A stretch of DNA of 64,000 nucleotides. It comes from DATEOR01 sp963766725 (GTDB taxonomy: Bacteria > Actinomycetota > Thermoleophilia > Gaiellales > Gaiellaceae). Location: positions 204,007 through 268,006 of the forward strand of contig CAVYBK010000001.1 in assembly GCA_963766725.1 (NCBI GenBank). The letters are read 5' to 3'. A program made the position numbers and the translations under genes. The notes beneath the pieces are model-generated. The model searched no databases, was not told where the DNA came from, and worked only from the letters and a program-made list of their open reading frames with translations. This document shows, piece by piece, positions 55,466-63,916 of the stretch; position 1 is the first letter of the stretch, and each line of letters begins with the position of its first letter.

Positions 55466-55494
55466 TTGAAAGCTTCCATAGATTGGTTTAGAGT
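55466..55494 (+). promoter_or_regulatory. Sigma-70-like promoter (TTGAAA, 17 bp, TAGAGT)
   Basis: TTGAAA at 55466-55471 and TAGAGT at 55489-55494 are separated by exactly 17 bases, the best consensus promoter seen in the window. Transcription would begin near 55500, leaving a leader of about 165 bases before the response-regulator ATG at 55665. The promoter would drive the regulator, the pseudo-receiver, the third sugar-phosphate transferase and the GT4 genes. Confidence 0.6.
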
Positions 55495-55500
55495 CATCTT

Positions 55501-55664
55501 CCCTACGGGGATGACCATCGCTGACATAGGCCGGGAGACCTATCGATGGTTCTTTGCCCGAGGGGAAGCACCCCGGGACTGGCGTCGAAACACGAGTAGG
55601 GGAGAGGAGCGGCATTGAAGTTTGCGGCTGCCGCGGGCATGGCCGAAGGGGAGCGGCCGGCTCG
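55501..55664 (+). ncRNA. Candidate structured 5' leader (possible cis-regulatory RNA)
   Basis: This gene-free stretch of about 165 bases can fold. ACCATCG (55514-55520) pairs with CGATGGT (55544-55550), and inside it ATAGG (55526-55530) pairs with CCTAT (55539-55543) around a CCGGGAGA loop. A second hairpin has GGGG (55562-55565) with CCCC (55571-55574) around AAGCA, extended by CCC/GGG. A purine-rich GGGGAG lies at 55649-55654 before the ATG. I do not recognise a named riboswitch. The unusually long leader in a genome with many leaderless genes suggests post-transcriptional control. Confidence 0.4.
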
Positions 55665-56336
55665 ATGAGGCGAACGAGCATCGTCGTCGCCGACCCTGGA
55701 CCGATCTTTCGGGCCGGCGTCAGGCATCTGCTCGGGCGCGAGAGCGACTTCGAGGTCTTCGAGGCCGCCACGTTCCCGGAGCTCTCGCAGACGCTCGAGG
55801 AGCGGCAGCCGGACATCGCGCTGATCGACCTCGAGCTCCCGCCCTCGGGCGGCGTCGCGGCCGTTGCGGGCCTCGCGCCGCTCTACGAGACGCGCATGAT
55901 CGTCTGGGGCTTCGAGGCGTCGAGCGACGCGGTGCTCGCCGCGGTCACAGCGGGCGCCAAGGGCTTCTTGCCGAAGGAGATCTCGCCGGCGGGGCTCATC
56001 CGTTCGCTCCGCGGCGTCGTCCGCGGGGAGGCGCCGCTCTCGCGCGGCCTCGCCACGCTCATGATCGACGCAGTGCACGGGCTCGAAGAGCGCGACCGGG
56101 CCCGCGAGCGCGCGGTCGCCCTCTCCGCCCGCGAGCGTGAAGTCCTCGCGCTCGTTGCGAGGGGCGCGCGCAACCGGGAGATCGCGCAGGCCCTCTCGAT
56201 CTCCGAGTTCACGGTCAAGCGCCACATGCAGAACATCCTCCACAAGCTCGACCTGCCCTCTCGCAGGGCGGCCGGGCTCTTCTACAGGTCGGCCTTCGAG
56301 TCGTCCGGGGTCTTCGAGATGGAGCGGACGGCGTGA
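55665..56336 (+). CDS. NarL/LuxR-family response regulator
   Basis: A 223-residue two-domain regulator. The receiver domain has 'SIVVADPGPIFRAGVRHLL' and the phospho-acceptor Asp55 in 'IALIDLELPPSGG'. The acidic pair is reduced to a single Asp (A-D-P), and 'VTAGAKGFLPKEIS' contains the conserved Lys. The C-terminal LuxR helix-turn-helix is 'LSAREREVLALVARGARNREIAQALSISEFTVKRHMQNILHKL'-type (ALS-x-x-E-x-x-V-L). It binds DNA when phosphorylated. No histidine kinase is nearby. It follows a consensus promoter and long leader, and overlaps the next gene by 4 bases. It probably controls the glycan genes downstream. Confidence 0.9.
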   Translation: MRRTSIVVADPGPIFRAGVRHLLGRESDFEVFEAATFPELSQTLEERQPDIALIDLELPPSGGVAAVAGLAPLYETRMIVWGFEASSDAVLAAVTAGAKGFLPKEISPAGLIRSLRGVVRGEAPLSRGLATLMIDAVHGLEERDRARERAVALSAREREVLALVARGARNREIAQALSISEFTVKRHMQNILHKLDLPSRRAAGLFYRSAFESSGVFEMERTA

Positions 56337-56721
56337 CCGCGGAGGCTCGCATGGCGGCGGAGCCGGCAATCCCGCTCGTGGCGGTCGTGTCCAGCTATCC
56401 GCTCCTCGCCGAAGCGGTCGAGGGAGCGCTCGAGGGAATCGCCGAGGTGCGCGCGTTTCCCGCGGTCAAGGCGACACCGCCGACTTCCTTCGGCTCCTGC
56501 AGCCGGCGGCGGTCGTCGTCGACAGTGCGGAGGAGGCCGAGGCGGCGGCCGAATTCGCTCGCGAGGCGCGCGCCACGCTCGTGCACGTGTCTCTTCGCGA
56601 GGATCGTCTTCGTTTGCTGCACGCCGGCCGCTGGCAGAACCTCTCCGACGGCTCGGCGTCACCGGAGCGGATCCGCAGCGCAGTTGCAGCCGGGATCTAC
56701 CTAAGGGGGGTACGTACGTGA
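56333..56721 (+). CDS. Stand-alone pseudo-receiver domain (one frameshift)
   Basis: A 129-residue protein with one base apparently missing near 56466 (expected 'FPAVKGDTADFLRLL'). The fold follows the receiver pattern: 'LVAVVSSYPLLAEAVEGAL', 'PAAVVVDSAEEAEAAAEFA', 'ATLVHVSLREDRLRLL', and 'GSASPERIRSAVAAGIYLRG'. The acidic pair of a true receiver is replaced by Ser-Ser, although an Asp sits at the phosphorylation position, so normal phosphorylation is doubtful. It is coupled to the LuxR regulator and to the sugar-phosphate transferase, and may act as a partner or sensor domain. Confidence 0.65.
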
Positions 56722-58220
56722 ACGCTGACAGATCCGCTATTGCGGCGCCGCTCGTCCTCGACGAGGCCGAAGGGCTCACCGTCGCCGAGCTCCTGGAGGA
56801 GCCCAGCGACGCACGGTGGGCGGCGGCGCGGATGGGTCATCCGGAGGGCGCTTGCCGCCGCAGACATCGCCGGGCTCACCCTTGCTTTCGTTCTTGCAGA
56901 GGCCCTGATCGGGGCGGGCGTAAGCGCCGGCCGGGTCCTCTTCTTCGCGGCGACGCTCCCGGGGTGGGTCGTCGTGGCGAAGCTCTACGGGCTCTACGAC
57001 AACGACGAGGAGCGCGCCGACCACTCGACTGCTGACGAGTTCGTGGGCGTCTTCCACCTGGTCACGATCGGCGCCTGGATCCTGTACGCATGCGCCTGGC
57101 TGACCGGCTTGTGGTCGCCGGAGCTCGCCGAGCTCGTCTTCTTCTGGGGAGCCGGCGTCGCGTTCGTCACCGCCGGCCGCGCGACGGCTCGCGCGGTGTG
57201 CCGCCAGACGATCTCGTACCTCCAGAACACGATCATCGTCGGGGCCGGAGACGTCGGCCAGCTCGTCGCCCGCAAGCTCCTGAAGCACCCGGAGTACGGC
57301 ATCAACCTCGTCGGGTTCGTGGACGCGTCGCCGAAGGCGCCAGCGCCCGGATCTCGAGCATCTGACGCTTCTTGGCCCTGCGGAGGAGCTCGCGGACATC
57401 GTCTGCGCCTACGACGTGGAGCGGGTCGTGATCGCATTCTCCAACGAATCGCACGAGGATCTTCTGCGCCTCATCCGCTCGCTCAAGGGCCTGTCCGTGC
57501 AGATCGACATCGTCCCGCGGCTCTTCGAGCTCGTCGGCCCGAGGCGTCGAGATCCACACGGTCGAGGGGCTGCCGATGATCAGCCTGCCGCAGCTGAAGC
57601 TCTCGCACTCGTCCAGGCTTCTCAAGCGGACGCTCGATCTCGTTCTGTCGGGAGTCGCGCTGCTCCTGCTCGCGCCGGTCTTCGCGTTCATCGCGATCAA
57701 GATCAAGCTCGACTCGGCGGGGCCGGTCTTCTTCCGCCAGCTGCGCATGGGCTGCAGGGACAAGGCCTTCCTGATGTTCAAGTTCCGGACGATGGTCGCC
57801 GACGCCGACACACGGCGTGAGGAAGTCGCCCACCTCAACATGCACGTGACGAACGGCGATGCCCGGATGCTCAAGGTCCCGAACGACCCACGGGTCACGA
57901 GCTTCGGGAAGACGCTGCGGCGGCTCTCGATCGACGAGCTCCCGCAGCTTCTGAACGTGCTCAAGGGGGACATGAGCCTCGTCGGCCCGCGGCCGCTGCC
58001 GCTCGACGAGGACGAGCGCGTCGAGGACTGGGGCAGGCACCGGCTCACGCTCAAGCCCGGCATGACGGGGCTCTGGCAGGTGTCCGGACGCAGCAACATC
58101 CCGTTCGGCGAGATGCTCAACCTCGACTACGTCTACGTCAGCGGCTGGTCTCTCTGGGGCGACCTGAGACTCATCGCCCGCACGATCCCTGCCGTGTTCA
58201 GGGGGCGGCAGGCTTACTAA
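56718..58220 (+). CDS. Polyprenyl glycosylphosphotransferase, long WbaP/WcaJ-like form (three frameshifts)
   Basis: About 499 residues after removing bases near 56843, 57350 and 57543. N-terminal helices ('LAAADIAGLTLAFVLAEALIGAG', 'VLFFAATLPGWVVVAKLYGLYD'), a CoA-binding-like domain 'NTIIVGAGDVGQLVARKLLKHP', then the catalytic part: 'KRTLDLVLSGVALLLLAPVFAFIAI', 'GPVFFRQLRMGCRDKAFLMFKFRTM', the Asp-Glu pair 'SIDELPQLLNVLKGD', 'SLVGPRPLP' and 'LKPGMTGLWQVSGRS'. It starts a lipid-linked glycan. GTG 56718 overlaps the pseudo-receiver stop. Third initiating transferase in the window. Confidence 0.9.
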
Positions 58221-58227
58221 GACGACC

Positions 58228-59304
58228 GTGGCTGAAAAGACGGTCGGGCTGGTCGCGCCGCTCCCCCCGCAGGTCGGCGGCGTCGCAGGTTTCGCAGAAT
58301 GGCTCCTGGCTCACGAGGGGGAGATCGGGTGCCGCTTCGACGCGTTCGATCTGTGGCGCCCGGAGACCGGTGAGGTCGGCGGCCGAATGTCCCTCGACGC
58401 GGTCGGGATTCAGGCGCGCGTGCTGCCGCGCTTCCTGGGCTGGGCCCGGAAGGCGCCGAGGCTCGTCCACTACTCCGTCTCGCACACCGCCACGGGGCTC
58501 GCACGTGACCTGCTCTTCCTGTCCGTCCTCAAGGCCGGCGGGCATATGGTGCTCGGCCATATCCACGTGATCCCGGACTCGCACGGGCGCTCCCGCGCCC
58601 TGCGCGCTCTCGACCGGTTCGTCGACCGTTGGGTAACCCTCTCGCCGACCTCCGTGCGGGCCCTCGCGCAGATCGGCATCGAGGCCGACTGGATCCCGAA
58701 TCCGATCCGCATCGTCCCGAACGGCCACGCGCCCAACGCGGTGGGCGGACCTCTGCGCCTTCTCTTCGTCGGCCGCTACGGTGAGCGCAAGGGCTGCTAC
58801 GAGCTGATCGCCGCGCTGGCCCAGGCCCGCGCAGCGGGGACCGAGGCGACGCTTCGCTTCGTCGGCCGGGAGGAGTACGACGGCGAGGAGCGTGTCCTCC
58901 GCGACGACGTGGAGCAGTTCGGCGTCGCCGGCGCCGTCGAGTTCGCGGGCGTGAAGGACGGGCCCGCGCTCGCCGAGTGCTATGCCGAGGCCCAGGTGCT
59001 GTGCCTCCCCTCGCGGCGGGAGGGTGTGCCGCTCGTCCTGCTCGAGGCAATGTCCTTCGGGTTGCCGGTGATCGCGACGCCGGTGGGCGGGATCGCGGAC
59101 TACGTGGCGCACGAGGGCAACGGCCTCCTCGTCCCGCCCGGCGACGTCGACGCGCTGGCCGTGTCCATCGCGGTGCTCGCGGCGGACCCCGAGCTCCGCA
59201 CTCGTCTCGGCGAGGCCGCCCGCCGACGTGTCGCCGAACAGGCCGGCCCCGACACAATCGCCCGTCGCTGGCGCGAGACCTACTCCGAGCTCGGAGCCGT
59301 CTGA
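58228..59304 (+). CDS. GT4 glycosyltransferase
   Basis: An intact 358-residue enzyme from GTG 58228. N-terminal domain: 'VGLVAPLPPQVGGVAGFAEWLL', 'MVLGHIHVIPDSHGRS'. C-terminal domain: 'LRLLFVGRYGERKGCYELIAAL', 'QVLCLPSRREGVPLVLLEAMSFGLPVIA' (EGxPLxxLEA binding the NDP-sugar) and 'GNGLLVPPGDVDALA'. It adds a sugar to the lipid-linked product of the transferase just upstream, 7 bases away. Confidence 0.93.
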   Translation: MAEKTVGLVAPLPPQVGGVAGFAEWLLAHEGEIGCRFDAFDLWRPETGEVGGRMSLDAVGIQARVLPRFLGWARKAPRLVHYSVSHTATGLARDLLFLSVLKAGGHMVLGHIHVIPDSHGRSRALRALDRFVDRWVTLSPTSVRALAQIGIEADWIPNPIRIVPNGHAPNAVGGPLRLLFVGRYGERKGCYELIAALAQARAAGTEATLRFVGREEYDGEERVLRDDVEQFGVAGAVEFAGVKDGPALAECYAEAQVLCLPSRREGVPLVLLEAMSFGLPVIATPVGGIADYVAHEGNGLLVPPGDVDALAVSIAVLAADPELRTRLGEAARRRVAEQAGPDTIARRWRETYSELGAV

Positions 59305-59306
59305 CC

Positions 59307-60476
59307 ATGCGCGTCGCCTTCGTCTACCGAAACCTGAGCCGCTCCGGAAGCCTCGAGCGCGACAGCGTCTTTCTCCTCGAGGGCCTCGCCGCCCGTGGCC
59401 TCGAGCTCCACTGCTATTGCGACCCGGGAACGAGCATCGACGTCGACGGTGTCGTCCGCCACGACGTCGTGCCACTCACGCGCTCGCCCTCCCGGATCGG
59501 CCTCTCGCTTCTGCGCGCCAGCTTCGCCGCGCGCGCGACGAGGGCTCTGCGCGCAGACCGCGACCGGTATGACCTCGTCCACGTGCTCGGCGTTTCGGCC
59601 TGGGAGCACGACATCGTGCACGTCCCAGCCGTCATGGCCGCCGAGCAGGCCCGGTGGCCGGAGCTCGCGGGTAGGGGCTACCGTGGCGCCGCTGCGCGTG
59701 GGAAGCTCGCGCCCGTCCTCCGCCCCGAGGTCGCGGCCGTACGGGTGATCGAAAGCCTCCAGTTCCGGCCGGGCCGCTACCTGCGCACGACGGTGGTCAC
59801 CGAGCAGGTGCGCGACGACCTGATCAGGGTGCACGGCGTCCCCGGCGAGCGCATCGACGTGGTGCCTCCCGCGGTCGATGTCGCGCGCTTCGCCGAGGCG
59901 AAGGACGGGCGGCTCCGCCGCGAGCTCGCGATCGAGCCCGATCGCAACGTCCTCCTCTTCGTCGGGCACTCCTTCGAGCGCAAGGGCCTCGCCGACGCGC
60001 TCGCCGCGCTGGCGCGCTCCCGGACGGATGCGCATCTCGTCGTGGTGGGCGGTGGAGACGCCGACGCTTACCGGCGCGAGGCGGAGGCCCTCGGCGTCGG
60101 TCGCCGGGTGCATTTCACGGGCTCCGTCGACATCCCCGAGGATTACTACGCCGCCGCCGACCTGCTCGTCCTCCCGACGCGGAGCGACCCGTGGGGGATC
60201 CCCGTCATCGAGGCGATGGCGGCAGGCGTGCCCGTCGTGACGACGGCAGCGGCCGGCTCGGCATCCACTGCCGAGCGCGCCGGCGCCGCGGTCATCGTCC
60301 CCGCCCGCTCCCCCGAGCGCCTGGCCGACGCGATCGGCGAGCTCCTGCGCGATCCCGACCGGCGGCGCGAGATGGGCGAGCGCGGGAAGGCCGAGGCGAT
60401 GCGCTTCGACGTCTCTTCGGTGTTGGACGCCACCCTCCGCGTCTACGAGCGTGCTCTCGCGGACAAGAGCGCATGA
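59307..60476 (+). CDS. GT4 glycosyltransferase
   Basis: An intact 389-residue enzyme. 'FVYRNLSRSGSLERDSVFLLEGL' and 'DLVHVLGVSAWEHDIVHV' in the first domain, 'LLFVGHSFERKGLADALAAL', 'VVGGGDADAYRREAEAL', 'YYAAADLLVLPTRSDPWGIPVIEAMAAG' in the second. The D-P-W-G-x-P-x-x-E-A element is the nucleotide-sugar site. ATG 59307 lies 2 bases after the previous stop. Its stop overlaps the next ATG (ATGA). In-frame CGA (59328-59330) is read in phase here. Confidence 0.93.
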   Translation: MRVAFVYRNLSRSGSLERDSVFLLEGLAARGLELHCYCDPGTSIDVDGVVRHDVVPLTRSPSRIGLSLLRASFAARATRALRADRDRYDLVHVLGVSAWEHDIVHVPAVMAAEQARWPELAGRGYRGAAARGKLAPVLRPEVAAVRVIESLQFRPGRYLRTTVVTEQVRDDLIRVHGVPGERIDVVPPAVDVARFAEAKDGRLRRELAIEPDRNVLLFVGHSFERKGLADALAALARSRTDAHLVVVGGGDADAYRREAEALGVGRRVHFTGSVDIPEDYYAAADLLVLPTRSDPWGIPVIEAMAAGVPVVTTAAAGSASTAERAGAAVIVPARSPERLADAIGELLRDPDRRREMGERGKAEAMRFDVSSVLDATLRVYERALADKSA

Positions 60477-61650
60477 CCGAGCCGGGTTTTTTCATCGTCT
60501 GCGTGTCGCGCCAGGAGTGGCACGCCGGGCTGCCCACGAACCGCCAGCAGATCATGATCCGGGCGGCGCAGCGCGGCCACCGCGTCCTCTTCGTCGAGAG
60601 CGGAGGGCACATCGGCCGGCACCTTCGGCGGCTCGTCACGGGCCCGAACCGCCGCTCGGTCGCGCGCAGGCTCTTCAGCGGTGAGCATCCCACCGAGGCG
60701 ATCACGGTCGAGAAGGCACTCACCCTCGTTCCCTGGGGCCAGAAGTTCCGGTTCGCCAACCGGATCAACTCCCGCTTCACCGGAGCCCGGATCCGTCGGG
60801 CGGCCCGCGGCCTCGGTGGGCCGAGGATTCTCTGGCTGTACGACCCGACGGCCTTCGAGCTCGTCGGACGGGCGGGCGAGGACCTCACCGTCTACGACGT
60901 CGTCGACGACTACGCCGAGCAGGTCGGGCCGGACGCGCGCCGCCGACGCTTCGTGGCCGCTGCCGACGAGGCTGCCGCGTCCCGCTCCCAGATCGTCTTT
61001 GCGACCACGACCGGGCTCTACGAACGCCAGCTCCAGCGGAACCCGGAGACGCACCTCGTCCGGAACGGCGCTGACTTCGCGCACTTCTCGCACACGAACG
61101 GGACGGCGCCCGAGGTGCGCTCCCTCGCCGCGCCGGTGGTCGGCTTCGCCGGGAACCTGACCGCAGAGAAGGTCGACTTCGAACTGCTCGAGGCCGTCGC
61201 CCGCGCTCGTCCCGACTGGACCTTCGTCCTCGTCGGGCCTCCGGCGGAGGACGCGCGTGGCGGGCTCGACCGGCTAGGGGCTCTCGACAACGTGTGATGC
61301 TCGGCTTCAGGCCCTACGACGAGCTTCCGGCCTACGTCTCCGGATTCTCGGTCGGCGTGATCCCGTACCGCACGACCGCGTATACGCGGAACTGCTCGCC
61401 GCTCAAGGTCTTCGAGTACCTCGCGGCCGGCAAGGCCGTCGTCGCGAGCGGAGTCCCGGAGGTCGGAGGACTGGCGCCGGACGTGTCCCTGGTGGACGGG
61501 CCTGAGGAGTTCGTCACAGCCATCGAGTCGGCGCTCGCGGCCTCCTCGCCGGAGGTGGTCGCCCGCCGGCGCGCGCTCGCGGAGGAGAACACTTGGGAGG
61601 CGAGGACGGAGCGCCTGCTCGACCTCGTCGGCGGGAGGCTGGCCGGCTAG
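60473..61650 (+). CDS. GT4-like glycosyltransferase (one frameshift)
   Basis: About 392 residues with one base apparently missing near 61291 (GTGTGATG, expected GTGGTGATG). The N-terminus 'FFIVCVSRQEWHAGLPTNRQQIM' and 'RILWLYDPTAFELVG', 'DLTVYDVVDDYAE' fit the group of TuaH/epsilon-type GT4 enzymes in capsule clusters. Later, 'VGFAGNLTAEKVDFELLEAVA', 'VLVGPPAEDARGGLDRL', 'GFSVGVIPYRTTAYTRNCSPLKVFEYLAAGKAVVA' carry the usual donor-site Lys-x-x-Glu. ATG 60473 overlaps the previous stop. Confidence 0.87.
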
Positions 61651-61652
61651 CC

Positions 61653-62816
61653 GTGCGCATCCTCGTCGCAATCGACCAGTGGTTCCCGGACCGGCAGGCC
61701 GGATCGGCGCGCCTGGCCGCCGCGTCCGCCGCCGGGCTCGCCGCGCGCGGCCACGACGTGACCGTGCTTGCGCCGGAGAACGGATCCGTCGGCGAGTCGA
61801 ACGAGGCCGGAGTCGTCGTGCGCCGCGTCCTCGCGCGGAACGCTTTGCCGCAGACGCTGACCGACCCCGTCGAGACCTGGCGGCATGCCCGCGAGCTCCC
61901 GGACGACGGCTTCGATGTCCTCCTCGCTCACGAGTCCACAACTGCCCTCGGCCTAAGGAGCCGCGCGAAGCGGACGCCGCTCGTCCTCATGTTCCACGCC
62001 TCAGCCGCCCGCGAGCAGCGCTTTTTTCGATGAGCTTCGACCCGGCCTCAGGAAGCTCTCCACCTACGCGCTCGCGCCGCCGCTCGGCGTGCTGGAGCGA
62101 CAGGCTGTCGCGGCGGCCGACCGCATCCTCGTCCTCAGCGACTTCAGCCGTTCACTGCTCCTCGAGGATCACGTCCTGGACGGTGCCGGATCAGCATCGT
62201 GCCCGGCCTCGTCGACACCGAGCGGTTTACCCCCGGCGACGGGAAGACTGCCGCCCGCAGCGCCTCGGGCTCGACGTCAGTGGCCCTGTCCTCCTCACAG
62301 TGAGGCGCCTCGAGCCGCGCATGGGAATCGACCGTCTTTTGCGCGCGCTGCCCCTTCTCGGCGGGGACGACGCCACGCTGGTCGTGGTCGGCTCGGGCTC
62401 CCTGGCCGGGGACCTCCCGCGCCTCGCCGCAGACCTCGCCGTCGCCGAGCGCGTCCTCTTCGTGGGCCCTGTCTCCGACGACGTCCGCCTGGCGGACTGG
62501 TATCGCGCCGCCGACCTATGTTCTGCCACGACGGCTAGAGGGCTTCGGCATGGCGACCGTAGAAGCGCTCGCCTCGGGGACGCCGGTCGTCGGGACGGCG
62601 ATCGGCGCGACTCCAGAGCTCCTCGCGCCACTCGATCCGCGTCTCGTCGCGCCGACGGCGGAACCGGAGGCGCTCGCCGCCGCGATCGCCGACGCCCTCG
62701 GCTTCGCCAGCACGGAGGACTTCGCCGCGCTCTGCCGCGCCCAGACCGAGGAGCGCTTCGGCCTCGCCAACGCCGTGGCGGCCTGGGAAGAAGCGCTCGA
62801 GGAGGCTCGCAGGTGA
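61653..62816 (+). CDS. GT4 glycosyltransferase (several frameshifts)
   Basis: About 386 residues. The frame changes near 62027 (extra T in a T run), 62190, about 62255 and 62533. Recognisable parts are 'RILVAIDQWFPDRQAGSARLAAASA', 'VLLAHESTTALGLRSRAKRTPLVLMFHA', 'RILVLSDFSRSLLLEDHV', 'VLLTVRRLEPRMGIDRLLRAL', 'VVVGSGSLAGDLPRLAADL', and 'LEGFGMATVEALASGTPVVG' (EGFG-x-x-x-x-E-A donor site). GTG 61653 follows the preceding stop by 2 bases. The stop overlaps the WecB GTG. It extends the same glycan chain as its neighbours (inference). Confidence 0.85.
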
Positions 62817-63916
62817 CTGATCTCCTCGTCGTCGCCGGCGCCCGCCCGAACTTCATGAAGGCCGCCCCGATCCTGCGAGGCCGCCGGCCGCGCCGGGCTG
62901 TCGTGCCGTGCTCGTCCACACCGGCCAGCACTACGACGCGGAGCTCTCGCACGTCTTCTTCGACGAGCTCGGCCTGCCCGAGCCCGACGTCCCCCTCGGC
63001 GTCGGCTCCGGGCACCCACGCCGAGCAGACCGCCCGGATCATGCTGGCCTTCGAGCCCGAGCTCCTGCGCTCGACCCTGCGGTCGTGGTCGTCGTCGGCG
63101 ACGTCAACTCGACGCTCGCGTGCGCGCTGGTCGCGGCCAAGGAGCACCCCGGTCGCCCACGTCGAGGCGGGGCTCCGCTGCTACGACCGTCGATGCCCGA
63201 GGAGATCAACCGCCGCCTCAGCGACCATCTCTCCGACTATCTCTTCACGACCAGCCGCGATGCCGACGAGAACCTCGTGCGCCGAGGGGATCCCCGCCGA
63301 GCGCATCGTCTTCGTCGGCAACACGATGATCGACACGCTGCTGCGCTCCCGCGACGCGGCGCGCGCCCGCGGCGCGGCCGACTTCGGCGTAAGCCGGGCC
63401 ATACGCGCTGGTCACGCTGCACCGCCCGAGAACGTCGACGACCGAGCGGATCCTCTGCGGCCTCCTCGAGGCCGCGTGGAGACTCGGCCGCGGTTCCGGT
63501 CGTCTTTCCGCTCCATCCGCGCACGCGAGGCCCGGCTCGACGCGTCGGGCTCGAGCATGGTCGACCGGTCGCGGATCCACTGCAGCCCGCTCGGCTACCT
63601 CGACTTCGTCGGGCTCGTCGCGGACTCCGGCTCGTCCTCACCGACTCGGGCGGCGTCCAGGAGGAGACGACGGTGCTCGGCGTGCCGTGCCTCACGCTCC
63701 GCGAGTCGACGGAGCGGCCCATGACCGTGACCACGGGACGAACACGTCGTCGGCACGCGGCGCGAGGACGTGCTCGGCGCGAAGGACGCCCTGACGTCTC
63801 GAGGTGCCGCCTGGGCGATCCCCGAGTTCTGGGACGGCCACGCCGGCGAGCGGATCGTCGAGCGCCTCGCCGAGGAGATCTTCGACCTTCAAGGGACGGC
63901 GACGGCGAATGCCTAG
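62813..63916 (+). CDS. wecB: UDP-N-acetylglucosamine 2-epimerase, non-hydrolysing (many frameshifts)
   Basis: The frame changes repeatedly (at least eight times), yet all family blocks appear in order: 'LLVVAGARPNFMKAAPI', 'VLVHTGQHYDAELSHVFF', 'HAEQTARIMLAFE', 'VVVVGDVNSTLACALVAAKE' with 'PVAHVEAGLRCYDR', 'MPEEINRRLSDHLSDYLF', 'ERIVFVGNTMIDTLL', and near the end the 'LTDSGGVQEE' and 'GTRRED' regions. About 365 residues, the normal size. It makes UDP-ManNAc from UDP-GlcNAc. GTG 62813 overlaps the GT4 stop. The next gene is a WecG/TagA-type ManNAc transferase, which fits. Confidence 0.85.
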
